From positions 1-9,337 of the forward strand of contig QQUL01000227.1 of NCBI GenBank assembly GCA_008501565.1: 9,337 nucleotides of DNA, read 5' to 3'. Below, in pieces: positions 1 to 7,497 of the stretch (position 1 is its first letter; each line of letters starts with the position of its first letter). The notes beneath the pieces were generated by a model. It saw nothing but the letters and a program-made list of their open reading frames with translations. It did not search any database and was not told where the DNA came from. The stretch comes from Armatimonadota bacterium. GTDB taxonomy: Bacteria > Actinomycetota > Acidimicrobiia > Spongiisociales > UBA5794. Position numbers and translations under genes: made by a program.

Positions 1-551
1 GGTTCGATCTGGATCTGGACCGAAAGATCAAGGACTATTCGACCGGCAATCGACAGAAGGTTGGGCTCGTCAACGCGTTCATGCACGACCCGGAGCTCCT
101 GATCCTTGATGAGCCGACCGCAGGTCTCGATCCCCTCATGCAACAGGAGTTCCAAGCCCTCGTCGCCGACACCAAGGCTGCGGGAAGGACGATGTTCCTG
201 TCGTCACACATCCTGTCTGAAGTTGACCGGGTGGCTGATCGTGCGGGGATCGTCCGCGAGGGTCGACTTGTTGCCGTTGACACGATTGAAGCATTCAAGG
301 CCAAAGCGAGAGCGACCGTCGCCCTGCGCTTTGCCTCCCCGGTTCCCGTCGAAGAGTTCCAGGCATGCGACGGTGTCGTCACGGTTGGTGTCAGGGAACC
401 CGGAAACCTATTGGTCATCACCGTGGCAGGTTCCGTCGATGCGGTCATCAAGACCGCTGCCAAGTACAACGTCGAATCGATCTCGACCCGGGATGGCGAA
501 CTTGAGGAAGTATTCCTCTCCTACTACTCGGGCAACACCCATGATCGGTAG
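1..551 (+). CDS. ABC-2 type exporter, ATP-binding subunit (3' part; 5' end outside window)
   Basis: This is the nucleotide-binding subunit of an ABC exporter; it hydrolyses ATP on the cytoplasmic face to drive the permease encoded next. The first full codon is at base 3, and 182 residues are visible, roughly the C-terminal 60% of a typical 300-residue subunit; Walker A lies off the left edge. Visible in order: a variant signature STGNRQ (visible residues 13-18) in place of LSGGQ, Walker B ELLILDEP with its catalytic Glu at about 37, the D-loop AGLDP, the switch His in SSH (about 69), then a C-terminal accessory domain of the kind found in multidrug and antibiotic exporter ATPases. The gene ends with TAG at 549-551 and overlaps the permease start at 541, so the two are translationally coupled. 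The substrate cannot be read from the sequence; family knowledge suggests a drug or lipid-like compound. Confidence 0.95.
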   Translation, partial: FDLDLDRKIKDYSTGNRQKVGLVNAFMHDPELLILDEPTAGLDPLMQQEFQALVADTKAAGRTMFLSSHILSEVDRVADRAGIVREGRLVAVDTIEAFKAKARATVALRFASPVPVEEFQACDGVVTVGVREPGNLLVITVAGSVDAVIKTAAKYNVESISTRDGELEEVFLSYYSGNTHDR

Positions 552-2214
552 CGTCTTTTCGAAGACTCTTTGGGATCGCCGTTTCTCACTCGCTGGTTGG
601 GCTGGTGGTGCCTTGGTCCTCACACTTGCTGTCGTGGCGGTGTACCCGTTGGTGGTTGCGTCGTCCGACCTGCAGAGTGTCATCGCCGACTTCCCTCCCG
701 AGGTGATGGCCATATTCGGTATTGATCCAGCCACCTTTCTCACCGGTGCCGGCTTCCTGCAAGGCCAGCTCTATACGCTGATCGGTCCGATCATGGTCAT
801 TGGTTTGGGCGCAACGGCCGCGGTGGCGGCAACCGCTCGCGAGGAACAGACAGGAACGATGGACATGCTGTTGTCCATGCCCGTTTCGCGCTCATCGGTC
901 CTGCTCCAGAAATCAGCGGTTGTCGCAGTCTCGGTGCTCGTCATCCCAACGACGATGGCCTTCGTGATGGCGGCCACGAACCCCATCTTCGATCTCGAAC
1001 TCAGCATCTCGGGGATCATCGCAGCGAACCTCGGGCTTGCGGGCCTCGGCCTCATCTTCGCCGCCTTCGCCTTGATGATTGGCGCATTCTCGGGATCAGT
1101 TCCGATGACGACCGGAATCACCCTGCTTGTCGCCGTTCTCAGTTGGTTCACGAGTGCGTTCAGTGGGATCTTCGGCTGGCTCGACATACCTTCCGAGGTC
1201 AGCCCGTTCTCCTGGTACGCCGAGGGTTTCCCTCTCCTTGGCACCTTTCCCGTATCGTTCGTGTGGCTTGGCGTCGGAATCGCAGCGCTCATCGTTGCTG
1301 CTGTCACCCTGTTCGCTCATAGAGACATCGCCACCGAGACAGCCGTGCTGCCGCGTCGGATCTCATTCGGTCGCACACCCGCCACCATCCAACCCCGGGC
1401 CGCCAGGTTGTTGGTATCGGTGTTCGGGAAGTCGGTCTGGGACCGCCGCAGGTCGATCTGGGCATGGGCGCTGGGACTGAGCACCGTCCTCCTCCTCACC
1501 ATTGCAGCGTGGCCGGTGGTGGCCTCCGATCCCGACGCCATCCGAGGCTTGATCACAGCCATGCCAAAGGAACTCTTTGCGCTCCTCGGCGTCACAGACC
1601 CCGAGTTGATCGCAACACCAACGGGGTTTGTCTCCACGAGGGCGTATCAGTCGATCGGCCCAGTCGTGATGATCCTCTTCTCTGTTGGAGCAGTGGCGTC
1701 AATGATCGTCCGAGAGGAACACACAGGCATCCTCGACATTGTGCTGGCACATCCCCAGCGCAGACGAAGAGTTCTGCTCGGAAAGGTCACTGCGATTGCG
1801 GTACTCGCGACCGGCATCGGGGTGGTCCTCATGGTGACCGGACTCATCGGCAGTGCCATCTGGGACATGGAGTTCGTGTTCGTCAACGTCGTCGGGGCGA
1901 ACGTTGGACTGGTGGCGCTTTCGCTGTTCTTCGGTGGTCTCAGCCTTGCGTTGTGGAGCTTGTTGCCCTCCGGACGGTCGGCTGCGGGGATCACAGCCGG
2001 CATCGCCGTCGGAACCTTTCTTCTCAACGGCCTCGGCTCTGTGGTAGATGCACTCGAGCCGTTCCGGCCCCTTTCGCCGTTCTACTGGTATCTCGGGGAC
2101 ACGCCACCTTTGGCCCACGGCATCTCCCCCGGCTACGTGGGTCTTCTCGCTGGAGCCGTTGTCTGTGTGATTCTTGCCGCCCAGCGGTTCAACCAACGCG
2201 ACCTCGCCGTCTGA
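541..2214 (+). CDS. ABC-2 type exporter permease with two tandem homologous halves
   Basis: This is the membrane subunit of the exporter, 557 residues, very hydrophobic with about twelve predicted helices. The protein is an internal duplication with an offset of about 290 residues. FSKTLWDRR (6-14) matches FGKSVWDRR (295-303). FPPEVMAIFG (51-60) matches MPKELFALLG (341-350). REEQTG (100-105) matches REEHTG (391-396). SPFSWY (221-226) matches SPFYWY (512-517). Each half therefore looks like one complete six-helix ABC-2 permease, and one polypeptide can supply both halves of the pore. The layout resembles the roughly 530-residue 'polyketide antibiotic exporter' permeases (TnrB3-like), but the substrate is unknown. 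The ATG at 541 lies inside the ATPase gene (11-bp overlap) with no clear ribosome site, so translation probably depends on the upstream gene. The open frame continues upstream, but that region is the ATPase gene read in another frame. Confidence 0.93.
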   Translation: MIGSVFSKTLWDRRFSLAGWAGGALVLTLAVVAVYPLVVASSDLQSVIADFPPEVMAIFGIDPATFLTGAGFLQGQLYTLIGPIMVIGLGATAAVAATAREEQTGTMDMLLSMPVSRSSVLLQKSAVVAVSVLVIPTTMAFVMAATNPIFDLELSISGIIAANLGLAGLGLIFAAFALMIGAFSGSVPMTTGITLLVAVLSWFTSAFSGIFGWLDIPSEVSPFSWYAEGFPLLGTFPVSFVWLGVGIAALIVAAVTLFAHRDIATETAVLPRRISFGRTPATIQPRAARLLVSVFGKSVWDRRRSIWAWALGLSTVLLLTIAAWPVVASDPDAIRGLITAMPKELFALLGVTDPELIATPTGFVSTRAYQSIGPVVMILFSVGAVASMIVREEHTGILDIVLAHPQRRRRVLLGKVTAIAVLATGIGVVLMVTGLIGSAIWDMEFVFVNVVGANVGLVALSLFFGGLSLALWSLLPSGRSAAGITAGIAVGTFLLNGLGSVVDALEPFRPLSPFYWYLGDTPPLAHGISPGYVGLLAGAVVCVILAAQRFNQRDLAV

Positions 2215-2234
2215 CAGCCCCGTGCCCTTTGGGT
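2215..2234. other. 20-bp convergent gap
   Basis: Only 20 bases separate the stop of the permease (+ strand) from the stop of the large regulator (minus strand). I see no hairpin with a T-run in the gap. Transcripts from both sides probably run into the opposite gene, or terminate at sites inside the coding sequences. Confidence 0.6.
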
Positions 2235-5200
2235 CTATCGGTTCCTGATGTCCTCGAGGGTCGGGCACGGATCGATCTGGTATACGGCACATTCCTCAAC
2301 GGTGAAGGACCTCGTCAGTCTGGCCGCTGCCTCGTCGACAAGGTCCGCGACATTCAGTGACACGACGATGTACTCGGCACCGTCGGCAAGAAAGACGCCA
2401 AGGCGATCGTCGGAAAGCCACACCGCATCGGAGGGGAACTCGGCCGGGACCCGGTCAAGAAGCGGAGGCGGTCCTTCCATGGAACCGTCTGCCAGGAGAC
2501 TGCTGATGTTCCAGACCTTCACCATGTTGTCTTGGCCCGTTGTCACCAGCCGGCGGCCGTCGGGAGAAACGGCGAAACCGCGTATCAACGCATCGTGGGC
2601 GTGCCACCTCCCGACCCGCTCCCATGTGCCAGTGTCGATGGCGACGATGGATTCGCCGTCTCCGTCGCTCATGAACATCATCGAGCCATCATTCGCAAGG
2701 ACGTTCGCAACCTGTGGGAAGGGTGTCGAGCCAGGAACGGCGAGCTCTGCGATGGTGGCGCCGGTTTCGATGTCATACACGGTTATCCATCGCTCGGTGC
2801 CTCCAGCGAACTCCGCAACATCGATGACGGCGATCCATACATCCCCGATGGCGAATGCCAACTCTTGGTACGCAACTGTGAACTCCGTTCGGACCTCAAG
2901 GGTCTCGGAGTCCCAGATCCTGACCGTTCGTTCGCCGCCAGATGGCGCATACGACGTCGCTCCGAAGAGCGTTCCGTCGACGCTGGTGATGAGATGGTGT
3001 TCGTCGAACGCAAAGAACGAGAAGAACGGCTCCGAGCAATCGATGTCTCCGGCGTCGAGGAGCGGGGCGCTCGGCGCGACACACCCGTCAAGTTCCACGG
3101 ACGAACCGGAGACAGGGTCAAATACCACGAGCGGTCCGAGAGTCCTGTCTTCCGTCCCAAGGCTTCGCGACGCAACAACAAACCTGCCGTCGGGGAGTTG
3201 GACGCTGTCCCCGACCATATGTGAAAGCGTCTCACCCGTCGCAGGATCGAGCACGACCGTCACGGTGGCGTCGAGTTGGTCGAAGGGTCCGTCATCGACG
3301 ATGACCCCAACAGCTACGTCGGTGCTTCCAACGACCATGTTCGGGTTCATCCAGGCCACTACCTGACCCGGGACGACAACCGGTGTGCCAGCAACGCTTG
3401 CTCGGTCGCCTATATCCCACAGTGCGGCGTCACCCAAACTCACCGTGACGAGCCGGGTGTCATCTCCGTTGAAGTCGAACGCCTCCGTGGTTCCGTTGTT
3501 TCCAAGGTCGACACGCAGGATGCCGCTTCCCACATCGAACACGAGGTCGTGTGTTCTCGTGGCAATCCCCACGACCCGACCACTCGGTGAGAACCTGGGG
3601 CTGCCCCCTGTCCAGAAGTCGACAACGTCCAAATAGCCGATTCTGTCCCCTGTGAGTCCGTGCACGAGGAGGCCACGCCTGTCCGTCTCTGGCGAACCGA
3701 GTACCACTTCTGATCCTGTCGGCGCGAGTCCGGGATACACCTCGCGATCCGGCAAGCGGTTGATGAGCTCAAGATCGGGAAACGTGCGCAGCTCACCGAC
3801 GTTTTCTGTGAAGTCGTGCACGAGGACGTTGGTTCCCGTTGTATTGAAGGTCACGCTCTGGGCGTAGAACCCTTCGATCCGGATCTGCGACGCCTCCTCC
3901 CATGTGACGGGATCGAAGAGGCTGATCCAACCGTGTTCAAAGCCGTCGAAGCAATTCGCATCCCCGGTGTTGATGGCAAGCCAGTTCCCATCGGCTGTGA
4001 ACCCACTTCCGTAGGTATTGCTCAGACGACACTCGTCGAAGACAAGCGTGGTCTCAACCGTTCCGTCGTCGGTATCGAGGATCACCACTCGTGCCGGTCC
4101 AGAGTCAATGTCAATCGTGGCGGTGCTCGTTGGCAGATCGGGAATCGACACAGAGAGCAGTTGACCGTCGCGGCTGAGGGACAGCTCAAGGATACGAATC
4201 GGCAGGAATTCCGCAATGAGATCGACCGACTCAGCGTCGTGGTACTCCCACCGCACATCGCCGGTTTCGGCGTCGATGGCTGACACGGACCGATCGGAAA
4301 GCGACGACAGGTAGATGGTCGACGCATCGGGTGAGATCTTCACATCGGAGAACTCGCCAGGATACCGGCTCAGTAGCCGATGGTTGGACAGGGCCTCGCG
4401 CAGGGCGAGAACACCTGACCCTGATCCTGCCGTGCCCTGTGGCGCACTGTTGATCGCCTCCAGGGCAAGGAGCACGGACAACTCCGGGTCCTCGCCGACC
4501 ACAGCAACCGCTGAGGCCGAGAGTTCTCGTGCCGTTGCGAGAGCCTCGTTCTGCTCGGCGACCTCGGCGTTTGTTGCCGCATCATTCCTTGCAACAAGCG
4601 CAACCACGGCGAGCAGAATCCCCGCGACCGCAGCGGCCGCAAAGCCGCCAAGAACGGCGTTGCGACGCTTCCTCTGCTTCAGTCGCTCACGATCCCTGCG
4701 GTTCCTGCTCTCGTCGAGGAACTCCCGTTCCGTCCCGCTGAGTACGAGATGATCCTCTGACCAGTCCGCATAGCGGGCCAGACGAGCGCCTGAAAGGAGG
4801 TAGTTGTCGGCTCGTTCGTTTCCTTCCCATTCGGTGGCAGCGATCGTGAGCTGTCTGAGCATCCGGAGTGACCCAACCGCCTGGTCAACCCATTGGGCGA
4901 GGCGGGGCCATTCGCGAAGGAGCGCCTCATGGGCGACTTCAACGGTTCTGTGTCCGTCGTGGTCGCGGTCAAACGTCAGGAGTCTGTGCTCGCCGAACAC
5001 CGCGAGTACAGCCGAAATCCCTTCAAGTCCTTCGAGAGAATCGACCACGACGCGCTGGCGGAGCGGCTCCCCTTCATCAGTCAGCGCAACGAGTCGGAGA
5101 AAGCAATGCCTCGCACTCTCGCGGGCTACATCGTCGAGTCCCGTGTATATCTCCTCGGCCCGCTTGGCAAGGGCCCCCGAGATACCGCCTGCCGCCTCGA

Positions 5201-6686
5201 GGCCGTCGAGAGTCAGCACGCCGCCCCCGGCGCGGTCGTAGAGGTCGGTGAGTGCATACTCGAGAAGCGGAAGCGCTGCTGCGCGGCGGCCGACATCTCG
5301 CACCATCGCAGCAACGAGATCTGGCTCGACAACCACACCAGTCCGGGAGGCGGGACCAACGATCACATCGCGGACTTCATGGTCTTCGAGGGGTGTCACC
5401 AGTACCAAACCCGGCTCGACCAAAGGAGCAAAGCGAAGGTGCAAGAGCAGCGGATCAAGGAAGTCCGCCCGCACCGTCACAACCACCCACGGTCCGTCTG
5501 GACTGCTTGCCAGGTCAGCGAGATCGTCGAGGAAGGCCTCACAGGTCTCGTCTGAGACAAGGGTCACGAGTTCTTCGAGTTGATCAACAATCAAGAGGCG
5601 CCGTTGATCCGTGCCGGTCGCTTTCGGTTTGATCGCTTCGACAGCCGCCGACAGTGGCTCGATAGGGGAGCCACCCGGATACATCGTCGCGATCGACCAG
5701 CCTTTCGTGCGGAGCGACGGAACCAAGCCCGCTGCTACGACACTTGACTTTCCGCTTCCCGATGGCCCTGCAAGGACGACAAGGCGGTGCTCGGTGCGTC
5801 TCTCCATCGACTCGCGGATGCGCCGAACCAACCCCTCGCGACCGTAGAAATCGTCAGCATCGGTCTCTTCGAAGGCCCGCAGTCCCTTGTATGGGTTCCG
5901 CTCGCTGGCCGTCAGCACAGCAGACTCCGAGTGAAGCGCCGCAGCGGTATCCAGAATCGGCGCCTGTTCGAATATCCGCTGTTCCAGCATCCGCAGTTCG
6001 GCCGACGGTTCGAGACCAACCTCTGCGGCCAGGGTGCTTCGAGCCTGTTCTGCCACTCGCAGAGCCTCGGCCTGTCGCCCTGACCGGTAGAGGGCAAGCA
6101 TCCGCAGGGACCAGAGTCGTTCTCGGAGCGGGAAGCGAGTTGTCAGGTCCGCAAGCTCAGCAACGACGCCAGCCGTGTTTCCCGAAAGGATTTCGGCCTC
6201 GATCCGCGCTTCGACGGCTGCGTCTCGTAGGAGTTCAAGGCGGATGATCTCGGATCTCAGCGCATCGTGGTCGGCGAGATCCTGATACGGGCTGCCCCGC
6301 CAAAGCCCAAGCGCTGCGGCAAGTATCACCCTCGCCTCCGCAGGATCATCCGCGATTGCCGCGGCCCCTTCCGCTGCTTGGATCTCGAAACGGTATGCAT
6401 CGACATCTGACCGCTTGACGTTCAGCCGGTATCCAGGACTGACCAACTCGATGACGTTCCGATCCCCAAGCGTCTTTCTGAGGCCGGAGATGTAACCCTG
6501 GACGATCTTTCGTGCGTTCTCGGGTGGCTGATCGCCCCACACACCATCAATGAGTCTGTCTGTGGACACGACGGAACCAGCGTGCATGACAAGAAGCGCA
6601 AGCACCAGCCTGCGTTTTGGCTCACCCAACTCGAGCGGAAGCCCGTTGTCCCTTGCCTCGAGAGGCCCCAGGCACATCAACTCCAT
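2235..6686 (-). CDS. Membrane-anchored SARP/BTAD - nSTAND NTPase - WD40 transcriptional regulator
   Basis: This is a 1483-residue multidomain regulator. Residues 1-90 are an OmpR-like winged-helix DNA-binding domain (GPLEARDNG, RLIDGVWGD, VQGYISGLRKTL, PGYRL), followed by a bacterial transcriptional activation (BTAD) helical domain at about 94-239. NPYKGLRAF (264-272) opens an nSTAND1-type NTPase: Walker A GPSGSGKS (307-314), Walker B LLIVDQLEE (364-372), RADF (406-409), LPLLEYAL (472-479) and HEALLREWPRL (586-596). A basic stretch precedes one membrane helix (about 676-699), which predicts an inside N-terminus. Residues 775-1483 form degenerate WD40-like blades, clearest at HDALIRG...VKVWN (1363-1393), ending in a Cys-containing tail. 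Six Cys in the outer part fall in three close pairs. The start is set by alignment to SARP N-termini. An alternative ATG at 6740, preceded by AGGA, would add 18 residues. The ligand and target genes are unknown. Confidence 0.93.
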   Translation of the reverse strand: MELMCLGPLEARDNGLPLELGEPKRRLVLALLVMHAGSVVSTDRLIDGVWGDQPPENARKIVQGYISGLRKTLGDRNVIELVSPGYRLNVKRSDVDAYRFEIQAAEGAAAIADDPAEARVILAAALGLWRGSPYQDLADHDALRSEIIRLELLRDAAVEARIEAEILSGNTAGVVAELADLTTRFPLRERLWSLRMLALYRSGRQAEALRVAEQARSTLAAEVGLEPSAELRMLEQRIFEQAPILDTAAALHSESAVLTASERNPYKGLRAFEETDADDFYGREGLVRRIRESMERRTEHRLVVLAGPSGSGKSSVVAAGLVPSLRTKGWSIATMYPGGSPIEPLSAAVEAIKPKATGTDQRRLLIVDQLEELVTLVSDETCEAFLDDLADLASSPDGPWVVVTVRADFLDPLLLHLRFAPLVEPGLVLVTPLEDHEVRDVIVGPASRTGVVVEPDLVAAMVRDVGRRAAALPLLEYALTDLYDRAGGGVLTLDGLEAAGGISGALAKRAEEIYTGLDDVARESARHCFLRLVALTDEGEPLRQRVVVDSLEGLEGISAVLAVFGEHRLLTFDRDHDGHRTVEVAHEALLREWPRLAQWVDQAVGSLRMLRQLTIAATEWEGNERADNYLLSGARLARYADWSEDHLVLSGTEREFLDESRNRRDRERLKQRKRRNAVLGGFAAAAVAGILLAVVALVARNDAATNAEVAEQNEALATARELSASAVAVVGEDPELSVLLALEAINSAPQGTAGSGSGVLALREALSNHRLLSRYPGEFSDVKISPDASTIYLSSLSDRSVSAIDAETGDVRWEYHDAESVDLIAEFLPIRILELSLSRDGQLLSVSIPDLPTSTATIDIDSGPARVVILDTDDGTVETTLVFDECRLSNTYGSGFTADGNWLAINTGDANCFDGFEHGWISLFDPVTWEEASQIRIEGFYAQSVTFNTTGTNVLVHDFTENVGELRTFPDLELINRLPDREVYPGLAPTGSEVVLGSPETDRRGLLVHGLTGDRIGYLDVVDFWTGGSPRFSPSGRVVGIATRTHDLVFDVGSGILRVDLGNNGTTEAFDFNGDDTRLVTVSLGDAALWDIGDRASVAGTPVVVPGQVVAWMNPNMVVGSTDVAVGVIVDDGPFDQLDATVTVVLDPATGETLSHMVGDSVQLPDGRFVVASRSLGTEDRTLGPLVVFDPVSGSSVELDGCVAPSAPLLDAGDIDCSEPFFSFFAFDEHHLITSVDGTLFGATSYAPSGGERTVRIWDSETLEVRTEFTVAYQELAFAIGDVWIAVIDVAEFAGGTERWITVYDIETGATIAELAVPGSTPFPQVANVLANDGSMMFMSDGDGESIVAIDTGTWERVGRWHAHDALIRGFAVSPDGRRLVTTGQDNMVKVWNISSLLADGSMEGPPPLLDRVPAEFPSDAVWLSDDRLGVFLADGAEYIVVSLNVADLVDEAAARLTRSFTVEECAVYQIDPCPTLEDIRNR

Positions 6687-6786
6687 GTCGGAACCGTAGC
6701 GGGCATGACAGGTGGCCGCCGGGTCCTCTGCCGGTTCCATACCGATCCTGTGCCGAACCTGAACCGCCCTGTCAGACCGTGTTGGC
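6687..6786. promoter_or_regulatory. Divergent promoter region with repeated GAACC/GGTTC words
   Basis: This 100-bp spacer lies between the divergent STAND regulator and the HELAH protein and must hold both promoters unless transcripts start further inside. GGAACCG (6690-6696) and CGGTTCC (6732-6738) form a perfect 7-bp inverted pair 35 bp apart. GAACC recurs at 6755-6759 and 6761-6765 as a tandem pair with a 6-bp period. SARP proteins are known to bind short direct repeats, so these are operator candidates by inference. Unambiguous -35/-10 boxes could not be assigned on either strand. Confidence 0.45.
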
Positions 6787-7428
6787 ATGAAGCGACCCCA
6801 TGCCTTCGCTGCAACGTTCCTGGCAGTCCTGGTACTCGTCGGCTCTACAGCCGCTGCAACAAATGGCCGTCCTTCGACACCAGTCACGATCGAGGCATCC
6901 GATCCTTCGCAGACCGAGATGGCCGAGCGGGCAGTCGACCGGTTCGCTCAGGCGGGTCTCAAACTCCCACCGCTCCGAATTGTCTTCCCTGGCAGGGACC
7001 TTTCCCTCTGTGGTGGTGCCCAGGGTCGAGCGTATCTGAGCGCCGAGCCCGTTGAGGTTCGGATGTGCTGGAACAGCGAATTCACGCTCCTTCACGAACT
7101 CGCACATGTGTGGGAAGCGTTCAACATGGCGGCCTCCAGGCACGAGCCGTTCATGAACATGCGCGAAGGTGTCGCATCGTGGGCCGGTCTGGGCGTTGCA
7201 TGGGAGTCCAGGGGCCGGGAGCACGCTGCGAACGTGATCGGGTGGGGACTCCTTGAGGATCCCCACCCGATCTCGCGAACGTATCCCAACGACATCGCGA
7301 GCATGATCGAAGCCTTCACATTCCTCACCGGACGGGCACCGCTCCACGACGGAGGCGAAGGAATCCAACACCCGGACCGCACGCTCTTCGACGGCACCGC
7401 AAGCGCCCCAATCCGATCCGGTCGCTAG
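6787..7428 (+). CDS. Secreted putative zinc metallopeptidase-like protein (HELAH motif)
   Basis: I do not recognise a named gene. The 213-residue product has a classical signal peptide: a short basic start (MKR), a hydrophobic core (about 7-20) and a small-residue stretch ending near Ala24, where cleavage is likely. The mature part contains LLHELAHVWE, an HExxH zinc-binding and catalytic motif (His103, Glu104, His107). Downstream, WESRGREHAANVIGWGLL resembles the helix that follows HExxH in small actinobacterial peptidase-like proteins, and Glu145 is a candidate third zinc ligand; both points are inference. The only two cysteines, Cys75 (LCGG) and Cys94 (RMCWN), probably form one disulfide, fitting an extracytoplasmic location. 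The protein is short for a secreted protease and has no visible propeptide. The ATG at 6787 is not preceded by a Shine-Dalgarno sequence. The gene is divergent from the STAND regulator, which may control it. Substrate unknown. Confidence 0.72.
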   Translation: MKRPHAFAATFLAVLVLVGSTAAATNGRPSTPVTIEASDPSQTEMAERAVDRFAQAGLKLPPLRIVFPGRDLSLCGGAQGRAYLSAEPVEVRMCWNSEFTLLHELAHVWEAFNMAASRHEPFMNMREGVASWAGLGVAWESRGREHAANVIGWGLLEDPHPISRTYPNDIASMIEAFTFLTGRAPLHDGGEGIQHPDRTLFDGTASAPIRSGR

Positions 7429-7439
7429 ATCCGATGACC

Positions 7440-7461
7440 GGAGTCCGGCTTGCTGGACTCC
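7440..7461. terminator. Hairpin 1, candidate bidirectional terminator
   Basis: GGAGTCC (7440-7446) pairs perfectly with GGACTCC (7455-7461). A G-T wobble (7447/7454) and one more G-C pair (7448/7453) extend the stem to 9 pairs, closing on the loop CTTG. No T-run follows on either strand, so it is at best a terminator of the T-poor type seen in high-GC genomes, or a 3' stability hairpin. Confidence 0.45.
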
Positions 7462-7463
7462 AA

Positions 7464-7486
7464 GGAACCGGACGAAGTCGGGTTCC
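7464..7486. terminator. Hairpin 2, candidate bidirectional terminator
   Basis: GGAACC (7464-7469) pairs with GGTTCC (7481-7486). After one G/G mismatch, GAC (7471-7473) pairs with GTC (7477-7479) around a GAA loop. It follows hairpin 1 by two bases. With no T-run, intrinsic termination is plausible but not shown. Confidence 0.45.
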
Positions 7487-7497
7487 CGATGACCGGC

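Larger units (their letters stand above)
7431..7496. repeat. 11-bp direct repeat bracketing two hairpins
   Basis: CCGATGACCGG occurs twice, at 7431-7441 and 7486-7496, 55 bp apart start to start. The segment between the copies is almost entirely two inverted repeats, annotated separately. The arrangement resembles a small intergenic palindromic or REP-like element, or a duplicated terminator. It lies just past the stop of the HELAH gene and downstream of dinB, so it is the 3' region of both convergent genes. Confidence 0.6.

Noticed and set aside
106..540. Upstream extension of the permease frame to 106
   Set aside because: It lies within the ATPase gene, whose motifs in another frame are unmistakable; the extension is Ser/Arg/Pro-rich and unlike a permease N-terminus. 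ATG 541 aligns with the start of the second homologous half.
2248..3366. Long open frame on the + strand opposite the 3' part of the STAND/WD40 gene (372 codons)
   Set aside because: Ser/Thr/Arg-rich composition with no recognisable fold; it mirrors the codon pattern of the minus-strand gene, which has clear domains across the whole length.
2235..6686. Anti-phage STAND (Avs-like) defence protein
   Set aside because: The N-terminus is a DNA-binding/BTAD module rather than a nuclease or other effector, and no defence, phage or mobile genes are nearby; a regulator is the simpler reading.
6741..6887. Extension of the regulator frame upstream to a GTG at 6887
   Set aside because: It would overlap the divergent HELAH gene by about 100 bp and adds residues without similarity to SARP N-termini.
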